The translations under genes and the position numbers were made by a program. DNA of 64,000 nucleotides, taken from positions 912,001-976,000 of the forward strand of contig OY855915.1 of the NCBI GenBank assembly GCA_963693305.1, in the 5' to 3' direction. Source of the stretch: Meandrina meandrites (lineage: Eukaryota; Cnidaria; Anthozoa; Scleractinia; Meandrinidae). Of the stretch, positions 23,401 to 33,009 are shown one piece after another (positions within the stretch are counted from its first letter, which is position 1; every line of letters starts with the position of its first letter). The notes beneath the pieces are model-generated. The model searched no databases. It saw only the letters and a program-made list of their open reading frames with translations, and was not told where the DNA came from.

Positions 23401-26400
23401 AGCCAGTTATATTATGTCGTTTTGATTTATCATACCGACTTTCATGAACATTGAGTTCGAATCAAGCCAGCAGCAAGACATTAACGACACCCCTATCGCA
23501 CATTTTGATGAAACACGCGAAAACGGATCAGATTCAAACTTTATTTTTGAAAAAGTGAGGCGGTCTATTTGAATTAAAAGTAGATACAAAAGGCAATGTC
23601 ACTACAGAAAGAAACTCTTTTACTTGTATAAGTAAATGAAAGTCTTGCAGCACACAAGAAATAAGCGAAATCTATTTTTTAAGCAAGATTGACCAGACCA
23701 CTTTTACAGAGAACGTCTCTTAACTAATAATACAATATTAGTTTACTCATAGACGATTGCTACAAGGTCTTTTCCCTCTGCTCATCATAATTATTTAATA
23801 CAGCTTCAATTATTTCAAATTCTCTTTTTTATATATATTTTTAGTATCTATTAATTTGTGTCCCCAAATAAGTATGAGATTTTTCCAGGCTATGTGGTAT
23901 TGACACGTTCATAAAGTTTTATCTTGTCTTATATTCCGACGGCTTGAGTTGCATTGGAGGAAGCTCAAATTCAACTATGGAACTTATATTCAGCGTATTA
24001 ATTTGAAAAACAAACAACAATTGCGGACATATGTAGTTAACTACATAGCCACTTGTCGTATTAATTATTTTGCCTTCACTTACCTGCAGAACTCATCATT
24101 CTCCAGCCAAAAGTCTTGAAATTTAATTTCAATTAATGTTCCGTTTGGTATTGGAACTGTGTAATTACAGTCCATGTCGCTTGGATAGCTGTTTGGGTAG
24201 CCGGGGCTTTTCAGCGTATTGTTTACTATTGAGCCACATTCTATTAGAAAGAAAGGATATATTTCTAATCTTTAAGCCCGAAGATTTTAACAACATTTAA
24301 GTGCTTAAAAATCTTTCGTCAGAGAATCAATTCTTATAATCAAGCAGCTGTCGTAAAGAGTTGTTTCGAAATACATTGAATAGTATATTCCCCGCAAGAT
24401 GTCCAGGAAAATGAAAAGAATTGTTACGAAAATATTGCCAGTTAAAGGTACCGGGTTTTGTCGAATTTTGCTCCACCCCCCAGCCCGACCTCTGCTTCCT
24501 CGGCGGGGCTCAAAGCCAACTTCACAGCTGCGGAAAAGAGAACCTATAAGGTATCTAGTGTGTCTAATAATCGTTACAATGTGGCACGATGACGTGATAG
24601 GACACAGAAATTACGTCATGATTCCCGAACAGCCACCATCGTCGATCTTTCGTATTAAATTCCTGTTTTCAAAGAGCCCGAAAAACTTCCTTACAAGCTG
24701 AAAAAATTAACATAAAATGATTTCTCTACAGAGATAAAAAACTAAAAAATTATTTTTATACTTTTTAGTCGTGTGTATATTGAATCATTTTTAAACTTTT
24801 AGCGAATATTATGTCGTCAAATAACGTGAACTGTGCTATTATGGTACAACAAAATGATATGTTATCGAAGAAGAGTCAAAAATATCATTTAACCACTTAT
24901 TTATCTTTTGAGGGTTCTGAAGGGGGATCCTAAATCCCAGTTCCCAGCCCAGTTTTGGTCCAAATCCCAGTTCCCAGGCTTATTTTGGTCGAAGTCCCAA
25001 TTCATAAACAAGAAATCCCATTTCCATAAGGACAGGTTAAAAACTTGTGCATATAATGACTAAAATATATTTTTTTTTTCAGAATTTTTTTTCAGAATAT
25101 TTTTTTGATTTTTTTTTTATTCAATTGCTTAGCTCGGAGGTAAAGTAAAAAAACACAAAACTGTAGAAACACACACAGTGCTTTCCTTCTTACACTATTC
25201 TAAACTAACACAACAAACGACAAAAAAATTACAACGCTCATAGTCACTGTACTTTCTCACATACACTATACTTACAATTAAACGAACAATACTAACGACA
25301 AGAAAAAACAATTACAGCACTAACGACTGCATTCACTATTTTTGCTCTTATCTACTACTTACTAATACAATACTTAAAACTAATATTACTTTAATTGATG
25401 CATACTTAGACCTATTCTACTGATAACTTAAACTAATTTGCGAAGATCAGGAATTGGCCTCACAGATACAAGCTAGTAACTAAATTGATTTAATTGATTT
25501 TATCAATAAGTTATTAATCATTCAAGGTGGTCAAATGTTTTTTCCCATTTTATATGGTGTGAGATAAGTTTGTTTCTCCTCCTCGCTATGTAGAGCTCGA
25601 TGCTGAGGACACGCTTTAACCGGGCAATAAAACCGTTTAATGAATTGTTCATATTTAGATGTTGATATTTGGATGTGTGTACCTTCATTTGGACTGAAGA
25701 AGAAGATCTCTTCACTTGACGCATTAAATAAAATAAAATAAAATAAATTGACCTTTTATCGAGGGTTGCGCGCAACAGTCTGTCGACTGACAAACCTGTG
25801 GCCCTCAGATTCCGGACCGAATTGAAATTTGGAAGTGCTGGTTTTTGTGAAGGGATAAAGACCGAAAAACCCGGAAAAAACCCTTGTAGCTGGGGCGAGA
25901 ACCAACAACAAACACAACTCACATATTACGCCGGGTCTGAGAATCAAACTCGGGCCAAATTGGTGGGAAGCGAGTGCTGTCACCACTGCATGCGCTATCA
26001 CTGCTCCTCCACTATTCCACCAATAATTATATTGGGGGGGGGGGGGGGGGGGGAAGGGAGGAGGGAGGGGGTCAATGTGTTGTGTTCTTGGGCAAGAGAC
26101 TTTCTCTTCACCCAGGTATCTATAAATAAATGGGTACCGGACTAAGCTCCGAGGTAAATCTGCTATGGACTAGCACCTCATTCAGTGGGAGACTAGAAAT
26201 ACTCATACCGAAACTAAATATAACCACCTGCCAGAAAATGACCACTGAGCTTGAACGCAGGTTATACATTACCTTGAGACGAGGACATTAGCGAGCCATT
26301 CCCTACGAAGATAAAAGAAAATAACTATAATTGTAATACACTATTATACATCAATTTTATAATCATGAAACTGATGACTTAGGACCAAACGAGAAAATAG

Positions 26401-29400
26401 ACTTAAATTAAGATTCTTACCAAGAGAGACAAAAGTGAAGTTTATCAAAAATCCTTTGTCTTGTCCAAATATGTCCGTCTTGAATCTTATAACTGTGTAA
26501 TTACCCGAAACAATAATGACCTTGCCGGTGGATACACCACAGTATACCCCAAATATTCGGCCTTTGTCGTTAGTTATCATCAAATAGTCCCAGCTATAAA
26601 TAAAACAAAATACATGTTATGTAGAGTTCAGGTAATTAACAGTTATTCACCGAAGTGGAGATGAAAAGTGGTGGATATCCACCAATTTTACCGAGACTAA
26701 GGTAAATATTTTTTTTTAGTATATACCACAAAAGTTTTATAACTAGTGGACAAAAGTAATCACTCTCGGTTACCGAAGCGAAATGGGAAGCCATTTTGTT
26801 TCTCTTCGGCTGCTCGAAGGTAAAGTAAGTGGAGATGAATAGTGTCAGAATGGTACTTAAACCTGGGCCTCCGGAATTCAAGTCCGGCGCTCTAACCACT
26901 CGACCAGGCTGCCTTCTAGGTGAAAAGTACTTTGCTAATCACCTCCGAATTAACCAATCAGAACACGCGGAAAGCATTTTTGTAGCATAAACTAACAAAA
27001 ATATTTTTCAAAATCGACCACAAATATATAATGCATTTCATTGCACCAAAACGTCGTTTGGTTTTAGTTTCAAAAACTCTATTTTTATATCACCCATAAA
27101 AAATTCTTACACACAACAAAGAAATCATTTTCAGTTAAGGGAAAAAATTACCGTGTCCTACAACAGGATGAAAGCTTATAAAAAAATCAGTGAATTGTGT
27201 CGCAAATATTTGTAAACTTACATTAAATTCACTAGGAGAAACAAATTATCTTTCGTCAAAGTAATTCTACTAACTGGTATCCTTCAGTGGAAGTCAGCAA
27301 AACATGCAAAACATGCAAAACATGCAAAACATGCAGACCTAAAATTTGTCTTCAGCATTATTTTAATTCAAATGTTACAGTATACGAAGAGGCGTCTAGA
27401 TAAGATTTGACTTATAACATGTTTTCACCTTATTCATACTTAAAACGGATAATTCTCGCGCCTTCCATTTAACAAAAAGAAAATGCAGCGAGCCTTAAGG
27501 CAAAAACAGTAAGCACACTTTTCCATCTCTTCTTTATGGGTTTTGCTGCAGTTTTTAAGCCTTTCATGTGCCTTAGTTATATGTGGCTTTGCAGTCGCTT
27601 GATTGTAATTCAAGTCTCAAAAATCTCGCTAAGGACCAAAGTAGAACACATTCCTTTCATGAATTTCTGCAAGGAAGCCGAATTAACTAATTAATGCGAT
27701 ATTAGTTTACTCATATAAGATTGCTGCAATTAAGGGCTGTTCCCTCTGCTCATCATAATAATTTAATACAGCTTTTTTGCGGTTTTCAATAACATGCGAA
27801 CTTTGAAGTTTAAACCCCAACTGACGATTTGGTTTTTCGCTGTCGTCAATCACAATTATGACGAGAGCCAAAGAATCTTGAAAAACAGAAAAAAAAAAGC
27901 AAAATGGATGGTAATCAACCAATCACGACCGAAAGACGTTACTTTCTGATCCAGCTGAAGTGAGCTTCTGTTTCCCGAGAGGTCCGCCTAGATGATTGAC
28001 GGCGGCGAAAAACGTAAGCCGTTGGCTGAGGTTTGAATTTCAGAGTTCGCATATTTTGTTTTTAAAAACCGCAATAATTATTTTAAATTCGCTTTTTTGT
28101 TGCGTTCGACGAAGGAGAACGCTGTCTAATCGGTAAACAGTCGAGTTTTTTTGGACTATGTATGGTTGTCAATTTGGCCCCACCCAGACAATTTTTCAGG
28201 GGCGAATGACGTCATTTTCATCCACGTGCTTCTGCTGTTTCGCTGTTTGGAGTGATTTCTCTCGACAAAGATGTCCTCTCTTATGGTCTCCTATCGCTGC
28301 TGTTTGGAAGTTTATAATTCAAGGAAGAAGAGTTTTAATCAGCCACCGAACGTCGTAAAAGGAGTGGAAATCGAGTAAGTTGATTCGTTGTTTTATAGGC
28401 AAGGTAAACCAGCGTGTTTAAATGAAAAAAAGATTCACAAAATTAGCTTAAATTACGAATCGTTAGCATTTCATGTAAAACGAGTGAGTAGAATAAGGAT
28501 CAAAATTGTTTTATCGCTTCTATGAATCTGTATTATATAGTTATTCGCAGAATTTTTAAGCATTTTGATGAGGAAATCATTATTGAATATTATGAGTGTA
28601 TTGATGACTATGAACGAAAAGTTGATGTGTTGTGCCTCTATTTTCATATGGAAGTGAAAGTATTTGTAGAAGTCTGTGGACTTTTAGAAGTTGTGTGGTG
28701 TCAAAAGATAATAACTGAAGTGAAATAAATAATAATTTGGCGTGTACATGATAATTCATTTCTATACCATATGAATTTTAGTGTAAAAGAAATAAATGCA
28801 AATTGCCCATTCATTTATGATTTTGTGCTTTCTGCTTTGTGAATGTCACATGAAGTGCTAGGAGCGACTTTGTTTTTACAATATTCTGAAATTAATGTGA
28901 ATTTGCCGTTCCATTCATTATCTGAGGTCCTTTTTGACCTTTGGCAAACAATCACTGCTATGAATTGTATGATGACACATCATGTTGCAGTCCGGTCCTT
29001 TTTCTGTAACATCCAAATTACGATAACATAGCTTACAAACAAAGAAACATTCTGCTTTAACATATCAAGAACTACTGCAGTATCGCAATTTTTTCACAGT
29101 GTATTAAACCCCTTCGAAAAAAACACAACCCATTTAATTTCTTGATGCGACGAGTTCCAATTCATTTTGCAGACAGATGTTCTTTTGGCTCGTCACGCAA
29201 TCTTTCCTCCAAAACGTTGTGTGATATGAGATTCCTCTCTCACTCATGAATCCCCATTGCTCCATTTGAGGAGTTTTCCAACAATCTTTCTCTTTTGCCA
29301 CTACCTGACTATCCATCTCTTCGGTCGAACGCACTCCCCTAATCTCTGATTACTACTAGTAAATTTTTTGGTAACTATTGATTTGTGTCCCCAAATAGGT

Positions 29401-32400
29401 ATAAAATTTTACCAGGCCATGTGGCACTGTCACGTTCATAAAGTTTTATCTTATCATATATTCCAACGGCTTGAATTACATTGGAAGAAGCTCAAGCTTG
29501 ACTATGAAACTTATATTCAGCGTATTAATGCTCCCAATCCATGAAAGTAAAACAACACAACACAAGTTCAATGTGAGAAAAGAGGTAGGGGATGAAGTGC
29601 TCATTAGGCATCATGCCGGATAACACACAGGTCAGTTGGTTGGCAACGAGGGGTTTAAGTCCTCTTCCTCAAGGCCCTTGGGAACAAACACAACAACATG
29701 CCCTTTACTGGGGTCCTTATCCCTAGGGCCTTTGGGAACAAACAAAACAACATCCCTTGGTTCCGAGACTATGCTGGGGTTCTAATCCCTAGGGCCTTTG
29801 AGAACAAACACAACAATGTGCCCTGATTCCCAGGTTATGCAGGCCTTTCGGAACAATCATAACAACAACTACAACACTGGGGGTCCCACTCTCCCAGGAA
29901 AGCTGACCATGTGAGTCTATGGGGCAAAAGGGCGACCTATACGGGGCACTTCATCCCCCCCCCCCCCCCCCCCCGCTCCTCCGTTGTTTATTTACTTCTG
30001 GAAAATGAGACTTAGAAGAAATAACAAATACTTGAGTTAGCATAATGCTAGCTTTGCACTAAGGGATACAATTATGACAATGTCTCAATAAGCAGACAGG
30101 CTGCTTACATTTGGAAGAGAAACCCTTACATACATACAACCCTTACATAGTAGTGCAATTGTGTGAAGAATTATAATCTAAATGATTCTTATTTTCGATA
30201 CTTAAATGTCTACAAGTACATGTACTATGCTTAACGAAAAACAAACAAGACCAAATGGTCATGATTGACATAAAGAAAAGCGGATATGTGATTGGCCGGA
30301 CCGGAATGGCACGTCATGCCGATACGAGAAGTAACTTTGACCTTTGAATGTAATGTAAGAGTGTTATTCATTCCAGAGTATTGCGTGACGGATCTGTTTT
30401 GGAGTAAAGAGCTAGTGCAGGCTATCTGATCTCACTTTCATGGTTGTCGCATTAACTTTAATTTATATTGCATATAAATTTGGCTTTAATATGAAAAACA
30501 ACACAATTATGGACATAATGTAGTTAAACTACATAGCCACTTGTCGTATTAATTATTGCGCCTTCACTTACAGGCAAAGTTCATCCTCCTCTAGTATGAA
30601 ATCTTGAAATTTTACCTCCATTACTGTTCCGTTTGGTATTGGAACTGTGTAATAACAGTCCATTTCGTTTGGATAGATGCTTGGATATCCGGGGCTTTTC
30701 AGCGTATTGTTTACTATTGAGCCACATTCTATCAGAAAGAAAGCATATATTTCTAATCTTTAAGCCCGAAGATTTTAACAACATCGAAGTGTTTAAAAAT
30801 CTCTCGTCAGGGAATCAATTCTTATAATCAAGCAGCTGCCGTTAAGAGTTGTTTCGAAATATATTGAGATAGTATATTCCCCGCAAGAAGTTCAGGAAAA
30901 TGAAAAGAATTGTTACAAAATACTGGCAGTTTAAGTACCGGATGTGGCTACACAAACTGAATCATTTTTAACCTTTTAGCGAATATTATGTCGTCAACTA
31001 ACGTGAACTATGCTAATATGATACAACAATCTGAAATTTATTGCAGAAGAGGTAAAAATATTATCCATCCATTTTTTTATCATATATATTATGTTTAGTT
31101 ATTTGAGGGTCCTGCAGGGGGGTCCTAAATCCACTTCCAAGCCCAATTTTGGTCGAAGTCCCAGCTCATAAACAAAAAATCCCATTTCCATAAGTACAGT
31201 TTAAAAAACCTGTGCATATAATGACTATAACAAATTAAAAGGGCAAACTGTTGATATTTAGAGGTATGTACCTTCATCTGGACTGAAGAAGAAATATATG
31301 TTATTTGCCGGCTGGGAGGTCCGTATCGTTAAAACTGTGACCGAGGTCTTGAAAATGCTGCCCGAGGCCGCCGGTAACTTAATTATTAACTTATTTTTTT
31401 CCTATTTGGTAAACAGTACTAACGGAAAAGGTCATCAGCAAAAAAGAAAAAAGAAACTTTAGAAAATTAAAAAGCACAATGTAGCAGCAAAAGAGAGCAT
31501 AAAAAAATCGCGAGTCACGAACGTGGAATTGAATGAAGCTGAACTGAATGTGTAGTTTGGCAGCCTACAAACGGCACAATTTTGCGAGAATTAATTTCAC
31601 TGTTCTTCATCAAAACAACTCATTTTCTTGAATTGTGATAAGTGGTATTCGGTTTCGGGGAAAAATTAGCAGAAATGCAAAGCGTTTGAAAGGATAAGTC
31701 GAGTCTGTAAACCAGCGACTTGCAGAAAACCGCCATACGGCGTGAAAATTAGTGCGAATGCACAAACAACGATCGACAAACTACGGCTAAAAAACTATAA
31801 CTTGATTTTGTCAAGTACAAAGAATACTCGCCTATTGGAGAACTACAAGGACTTCAATTCCGTTACCAATTTGGCTTTTGAAATAATAAATCGGGTATAA
31901 ACTTGCCTTTGGGAGAACTTCAAGGCCTTTAATTCCACTGCTAATTTTCCCTTTCACATTTACAACGCTTAGTGAGCATCACATCTACATTAGTTTTGCT
32001 GATTTGGTGAGCAAAACTTTCATGGGTTCTTCGTTGGTCTCGCCCCGAAATTAAAAACAACCCTGGAAAACTTGGAGCGGTCCGTACGCGGGGTCCGGTC
32101 CGGGGTCCCCCAGCAATAAATTCGCCGGTACCCATTTACACACCTGGTTGCAGAGAGGCACTATGAGAGTAAAGTGTCTTGCCCAAGAACACAACGCAGT
32201 GTCCCGGCCAGGGCTCGGCCAGGGCCGGAGTCCAGCGCACTAACCATTAGGCCACCGCGCCTCCCACGACGATTGAATAAAGTCAATTATTTATTTATTA
32301 GTCATTTCCTATAATTAAGCAGCTTTCATAAATAGTTGTTTTCGAAATATATTCCCCGATATAGGTACAAGAAAATGAAAAGAATTGGTACGAAAATGTT

Positions 32401-32908
32401 TGGAGTTTAAGGTACCGTATCTGGTTACCCAGACCGGGGCTTTCGTCTTGAGAGACCAGCTGGGTTGGATGGAATCCCCCCCCCCCCCCCCCCCCCCCCA
32501 CCTCGCAATACGATGTAAAAATTGTATTGAATTCCTGTTTTCAAAAAGCACAAACACTTTCTCAAAAGCCGAAAAAAAGTAACAAATAATTCTTCTACAA
32601 AGGTGAAATACCATAATTTTTTTTTTTTTAGTTTTTAATCTGGTGTGTATTACATGTAAATCAATTTTATCTTATCAACAAATATTGTGTCGTCAACTAA
32701 CATAAATTATGTTAACATGATACAAAAAACTTTATTTATCGCAGAAGAGTAATAGTGACGCGAAATGTGTACCTTGAGTGGCGAGGGAACCATCCTTTTC
32801 AATCCACATGAACAGAAATAGAAACAAAATCATTTTCTTTGTGCAGTTTGTCAGGACGTTAATTTCTATAGTCACACAAATGATTCCAAGGAACCATAAT
32901 TCCTGCAT
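8693..32908 (-). CDS. Gene A: signal exon, four CUB, Ig, Cys cap and eleven LRRs; 3' end not found
   Basis: Exons in transcription order: 32908-32773 (signal), 30728-30572, 26593-26421, 26302-26273, 24240-24084, 22367-22195, 22063-22034, 21444-21288, 18533-18361, 18241-18212, 17407-17251, 16846-16674 (four CUB domains and three linkers), 15970-15734 (Ig), 14791-14674 (Cys cap), then eleven LRR exons from 14459 to 8693. Every junction has GT/AG and the phases fit: phase 1 between domains, phase 2 inside CUBs and between LRRs. All exons are open. The product would be a secreted or membrane-anchored extracellular protein, suited to binding or recognition; a transmembrane exon was not seen, so the C terminus is unknown. 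Gene B at 51-63 kb is its inverted copy. Confidence 0.75.
10040..10560. repeat. Microsatellite cluster: (TTC)n and (ATC)n
   Basis: TTC units run from about 10143 to 10232, ATC/GTC units from about 10305 to 10365 and ATC units from about 10494 to 10547, all in an LRR intron of gene A. The poly-Glu/Asp ORF on the minus strand is an artefact. Confidence 0.9.
13130..13240. repeat. (TTTA)n tract and homopolymer A/G run
   Basis: TTTA units at about 13132-13171 and an A run followed by about 20 G at 13207-13239, inside the LRR4-LRR5 intron of gene A. Confidence 0.9.
14674..14791 (-). CDS. Gene A cysteine-rich cap exon before the LRRs
   Basis: A 118-nt exon (TTATTAG acceptor, GTAAGG donor) enters in phase 1 from the Ig exon and leaves in phase 2 into the first LRR. 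It encodes CEPLCEYRW, then FFCKNLTSP and VIKCVPAIT. Four cysteines in this position resemble an LRR N-terminal cap. Confidence 0.7.
14816..15428. mobile_element. Inverted-repeat (foldback) element in the cap-Ig intron of gene A
   Basis: The ends AAAACTAGCCACGGTG and its reverse complement CACCGTGGCTAGTTTT enclose about 610 bp with long imperfect inverted arms (CCATGGTATATAA, GACGCGTA, CTGTTCTCCC on both sides). No ORF of interest. The same element is at 63.45 kb in gene B, so it predates the duplication. Confidence 0.8.
15440..15620 (+). ncRNA. Penelope-like 3' tail with degenerate hammerhead-like motif
   Basis: TTGATAATGACGGCACGAGG followed by TCGTCGAAACATC resembles the hammerhead-ribozyme core at the ends of Penelope-like elements: a CTGATGA-like box, a GACG/CGTC stem II and GAAAC. 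The first box is not canonical (TGATAATGA), so activity is doubtful. The reverse complement copy is at 63320-63380. Confidence 0.35.
15734..15970 (-). CDS. Gene A Ig-like domain exon
   Basis: A 237-nt exon (TTCAATAG acceptor, GTAAGATG donor), phase 1 to phase 1. It has the Ig cysteine pair, [11 protein letters not shown] and [12 protein letters not shown], and the strand preceding it has LVINSSYTP. An I-set-like fold with a short middle. It has one residue more than the gene B exon (NSYTLL against NSTLL). Confidence 0.85.
16674..17407 (-). CDS. Gene A CUB domain 4 (two exons)
   Basis: Exons 17407-17251 (157 nt) and 16846-16674 (173 nt). First half [20 protein letters not shown] with DCVYSVPIP; second half with [20 protein letters not shown] and [13 protein letters not shown]. 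It has four Cys as in canonical CUBs. It is the most diverged of the four units and is followed directly by the Ig exon without a linker micro-exon. Confidence 0.9.
17545..17785 (-). mobile_element. tRNA-derived SINE, family B
   Basis: On the minus strand, GATAGCGCATGCAGTGGTGA has a box A-like part and GAGTTTGATTCTCAG a box B-like part, followed by a GTTGTTGGTTCTCGCC body. Sister copies are at 21.58, 25.79, 52.45, 59.33 and 61.07 kb, mostly at the same intron position ahead of a CUB first-half exon. Confidence 0.75.
17905..18180 (+). mobile_element. tRNA-like SINE, family C
   Basis: Head AACCTTATGGTTAGTGCGCT with a box B-like GGTTCAAGCC, then body CTTGGGCAAGACAC, AATGGGTACCAGACTAAGC and GACTAGCATCTCATTC. 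Related bodies occur at 21.8, 26.1, 32.1, 44.9, 59.2 and 60.7 kb in either orientation. Confidence 0.6.
18212..18241 (-). CDS. Gene A linker micro-exon 3 (30 nt)
   Basis: CTTCGTAG acceptor and GTAATG donor frame a 30-nt phase-1 exon encoding [10 protein letters not shown]. It lies between CUB3 and CUB4. Equivalent micro-exons are at 22063-22034 and 26302-26273. Confidence 0.75.
18361..21444 (-). CDS. Gene A CUB domain 3 (two exons, 2.75-kb intron)
   Basis: Exons 21444-21288 and 18533-18361. Second half encodes [19 protein letters not shown] and [16 protein letters not shown]. The intron is 2.2 kb longer than in gene B (515 bp) because it holds a family A SINE, a foldback element (19.03-19.79 kb) and a TA-inserted MITE (20.37-20.72 kb). 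Confidence 0.85.
18785..19031 (-). mobile_element. tRNA-Ser-like SINE (family A), split by a foldback insertion
   Basis: The tRNA-like head is divided: the part up to the D-arm side is at 19791-19830 and the rest is here. Comparison with the unbroken copy at 22.63-22.89 kb places the break inside GGCGCTCTAACCAC. Confidence 0.75.
19031..19792. mobile_element. Foldback element with ACAGGTA ends
   Basis: Left CACAGGTAAACCAAGTATGA and ATTAAAATGGCGGTCT; right GACCGCCATTTTAATATATG and CATACTGGGTCTACCTGTG, which are reverse complements. It sits inside a SINE with an approximate 6-8 bp target duplication (CTCTAA/CCCTAA). No transposase. Related to the element at 39.3-40.5 kb. Confidence 0.75.
20370..20720. 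mobile_element. MITE derived from the Tc1-like transposon at 36.8 kb
   Basis: Ends CAGTGCGGGCACTCGAACCA and TGGTTCGAGTGTCCGCACTG with TA on both sides. Internal segments (CTTTATTTTCACTTTATTTG, AGCCAATCACAG, TGTCTGTGC) match the terminal parts of the full element at 36822-38824 while the transposase is missing. Three paralogous sites without it (27.49, 55.20 and 57.79 kb) read CCTTAAGG. Confidence 0.92.
21575..21765 (-). mobile_element. tRNA-derived SINE, family B
   Basis: Same head (GATAGCGCATGC, box B-like GAGTTTGATTCTCGG) as the copy at 17.55 kb, in the intron ahead of CUB3. A poly(G) run of about 20 follows at 21770-21797. Confidence 0.7.
22034..22063 (-). CDS. Gene A linker micro-exon 2 (30 nt)
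   Basis: Phase-1 30-nt exon encoding [10 protein letters not shown], between CUB2 and CUB3, with CTTCGTAG acceptor and GTAATG donor. Confidence 0.7.
22195..24240 (-). CDS. Gene A CUB domain 2 (two exons)
   Basis: Exons 24240-24084 and 22367-22195. Second half encodes [20 protein letters not shown] and [16 protein letters not shown]. The intron holds a family A SINE and the [17 protein letters not shown] ORF repeat that is also found at 57.2 kb in gene B. Confidence 0.88.
22625..22889 (-). mobile_element. tRNA-Ser(UGA)-like SINE, family A
   Basis: Minus strand reads GGAAGCGTGGCCGAGTGGTT, with an anticodon-loop-like GGACTTGAATTCC and box B GGTTTCAAGTCCC, then a shared body (CTGCCTCCTGCCAGTTGG) and an AATAAAGTTGC-like tail. 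Confidence 0.8.
24300..25780. other. Intron of gene A, no gene seen
   Basis: Mostly AT-rich. A block with repeated TCCCAGTTCCCAG phrases (24.93-25.03 kb) recurs at 31.1, 51.4 and 54.0 kb. The 100-aa plus ORF at 24399 has no recognisable features. Confidence 0.5.
25790..26025 (-). mobile_element. tRNA-derived SINE, family B
   Basis: Same family and intron position as the copies at 17.55 and 21.58 kb, ahead of CUB2. A poly(G) run follows at 26033-26053. Confidence 0.7.
26273..26302 (-). CDS. Gene A linker micro-exon 1 (30 nt)
   Basis: Phase-1 30-nt exon encoding [10 protein letters not shown] between CUB1 and CUB2, same splice borders as the other two micro-exons. Confidence 0.7.
26421..30728 (-). 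CDS. Gene A CUB domain 1 (two exons, 4-kb intron)
   Basis: Exons 30728-30572 and 26593-26421. First half [20 protein letters not shown]; second half [19 protein letters not shown] and [16 protein letters not shown]. The intron contains a truncated family A SINE (26.85-26.93 kb), a MITE (27.78-28.07 kb) and an unassigned insertion of about 1.25 kb. Confidence 0.85.
27776..28068. mobile_element. MITE with TTGCGGTTTT ends
   Basis: Left TTGCGGTTTTCAATAACATG and right CATATTTTGTTTTTAAAAAC-CGCAA are inverted repeats that continue inward (TGCGAACT, CGTCAATC). About 290 bp, no ORF. It is missing from the matching place in gene B (near 54.9 kb), so it is a later insertion. Confidence 0.65.
28095..29345. 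other. Arm-specific insertion of about 1.25 kb, unassigned
   Basis: The flanks match the gene B intron near 54.8-54.9 kb but this stretch does not. It contains small ORFs (28522-28728 plus; 29134-29334 minus, [17 protein letters not shown]) that I do not recognise. Origin unknown. Confidence 0.4.
29640..29975. repeat. Minisatellite and poly(C) run
   Basis: Units with CCCTAGGGCCTTTGGGAACA and ACAACAACATGCCC recur about three to four times, followed by a run of about 18 C at 29957-29974. Within the signal-exon side intron of gene A. Confidence 0.7.
31000..32760. other. First intron of gene A, mirrored in gene B
   Basis: No exon seen. Segments such as CATCTGGACTGAAGAAGAAA (31.27 kb) and CATGGGTTCTTCGTTGGTCT (32.02 kb) appear as reverse complements at 53.9 and 52.9 kb. 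Contains a family C SINE fragment (about 32.10-32.27 kb) and a poly(C) run at 32469-32489. Confidence 0.7.
32773..32908 (-). CDS. Gene A exon 1: start codon and signal peptide
   Basis: ATG at 32908, GTACAC donor after 136 nt, phase 1. Two hydrophobic stretches: [16 protein letters not shown] and, after [22 protein letters not shown]. The second, with an internal Met, looks like a good signal peptide, so the true start may be the later ATG. The product then continues into CUB1 (Glu-Cys-Gly). Confidence 0.7.
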
Positions 32909-33009
32909 ATCAAGAAAAAGGTTATTAAAACTACTGTTGACTTTATTCCTTGAAAAACAACTTCGTAATAGCAAAACACGTAAATTAATTTTGTCATGTT
33001 TTGTGTGGT

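Noticed and set aside
23407..23589. ORF with [13 protein letters not shown] motif as a gene
   Set aside because: Present in inverted copies in both gene introns and inside a palindromic repeat; no start or splice context that would make it an exon.
29640..29880. CRISPR-like array
   Set aside because: Direct repeats are degenerate, adjacent and without uniform spacers; a minisatellite in an animal genome.
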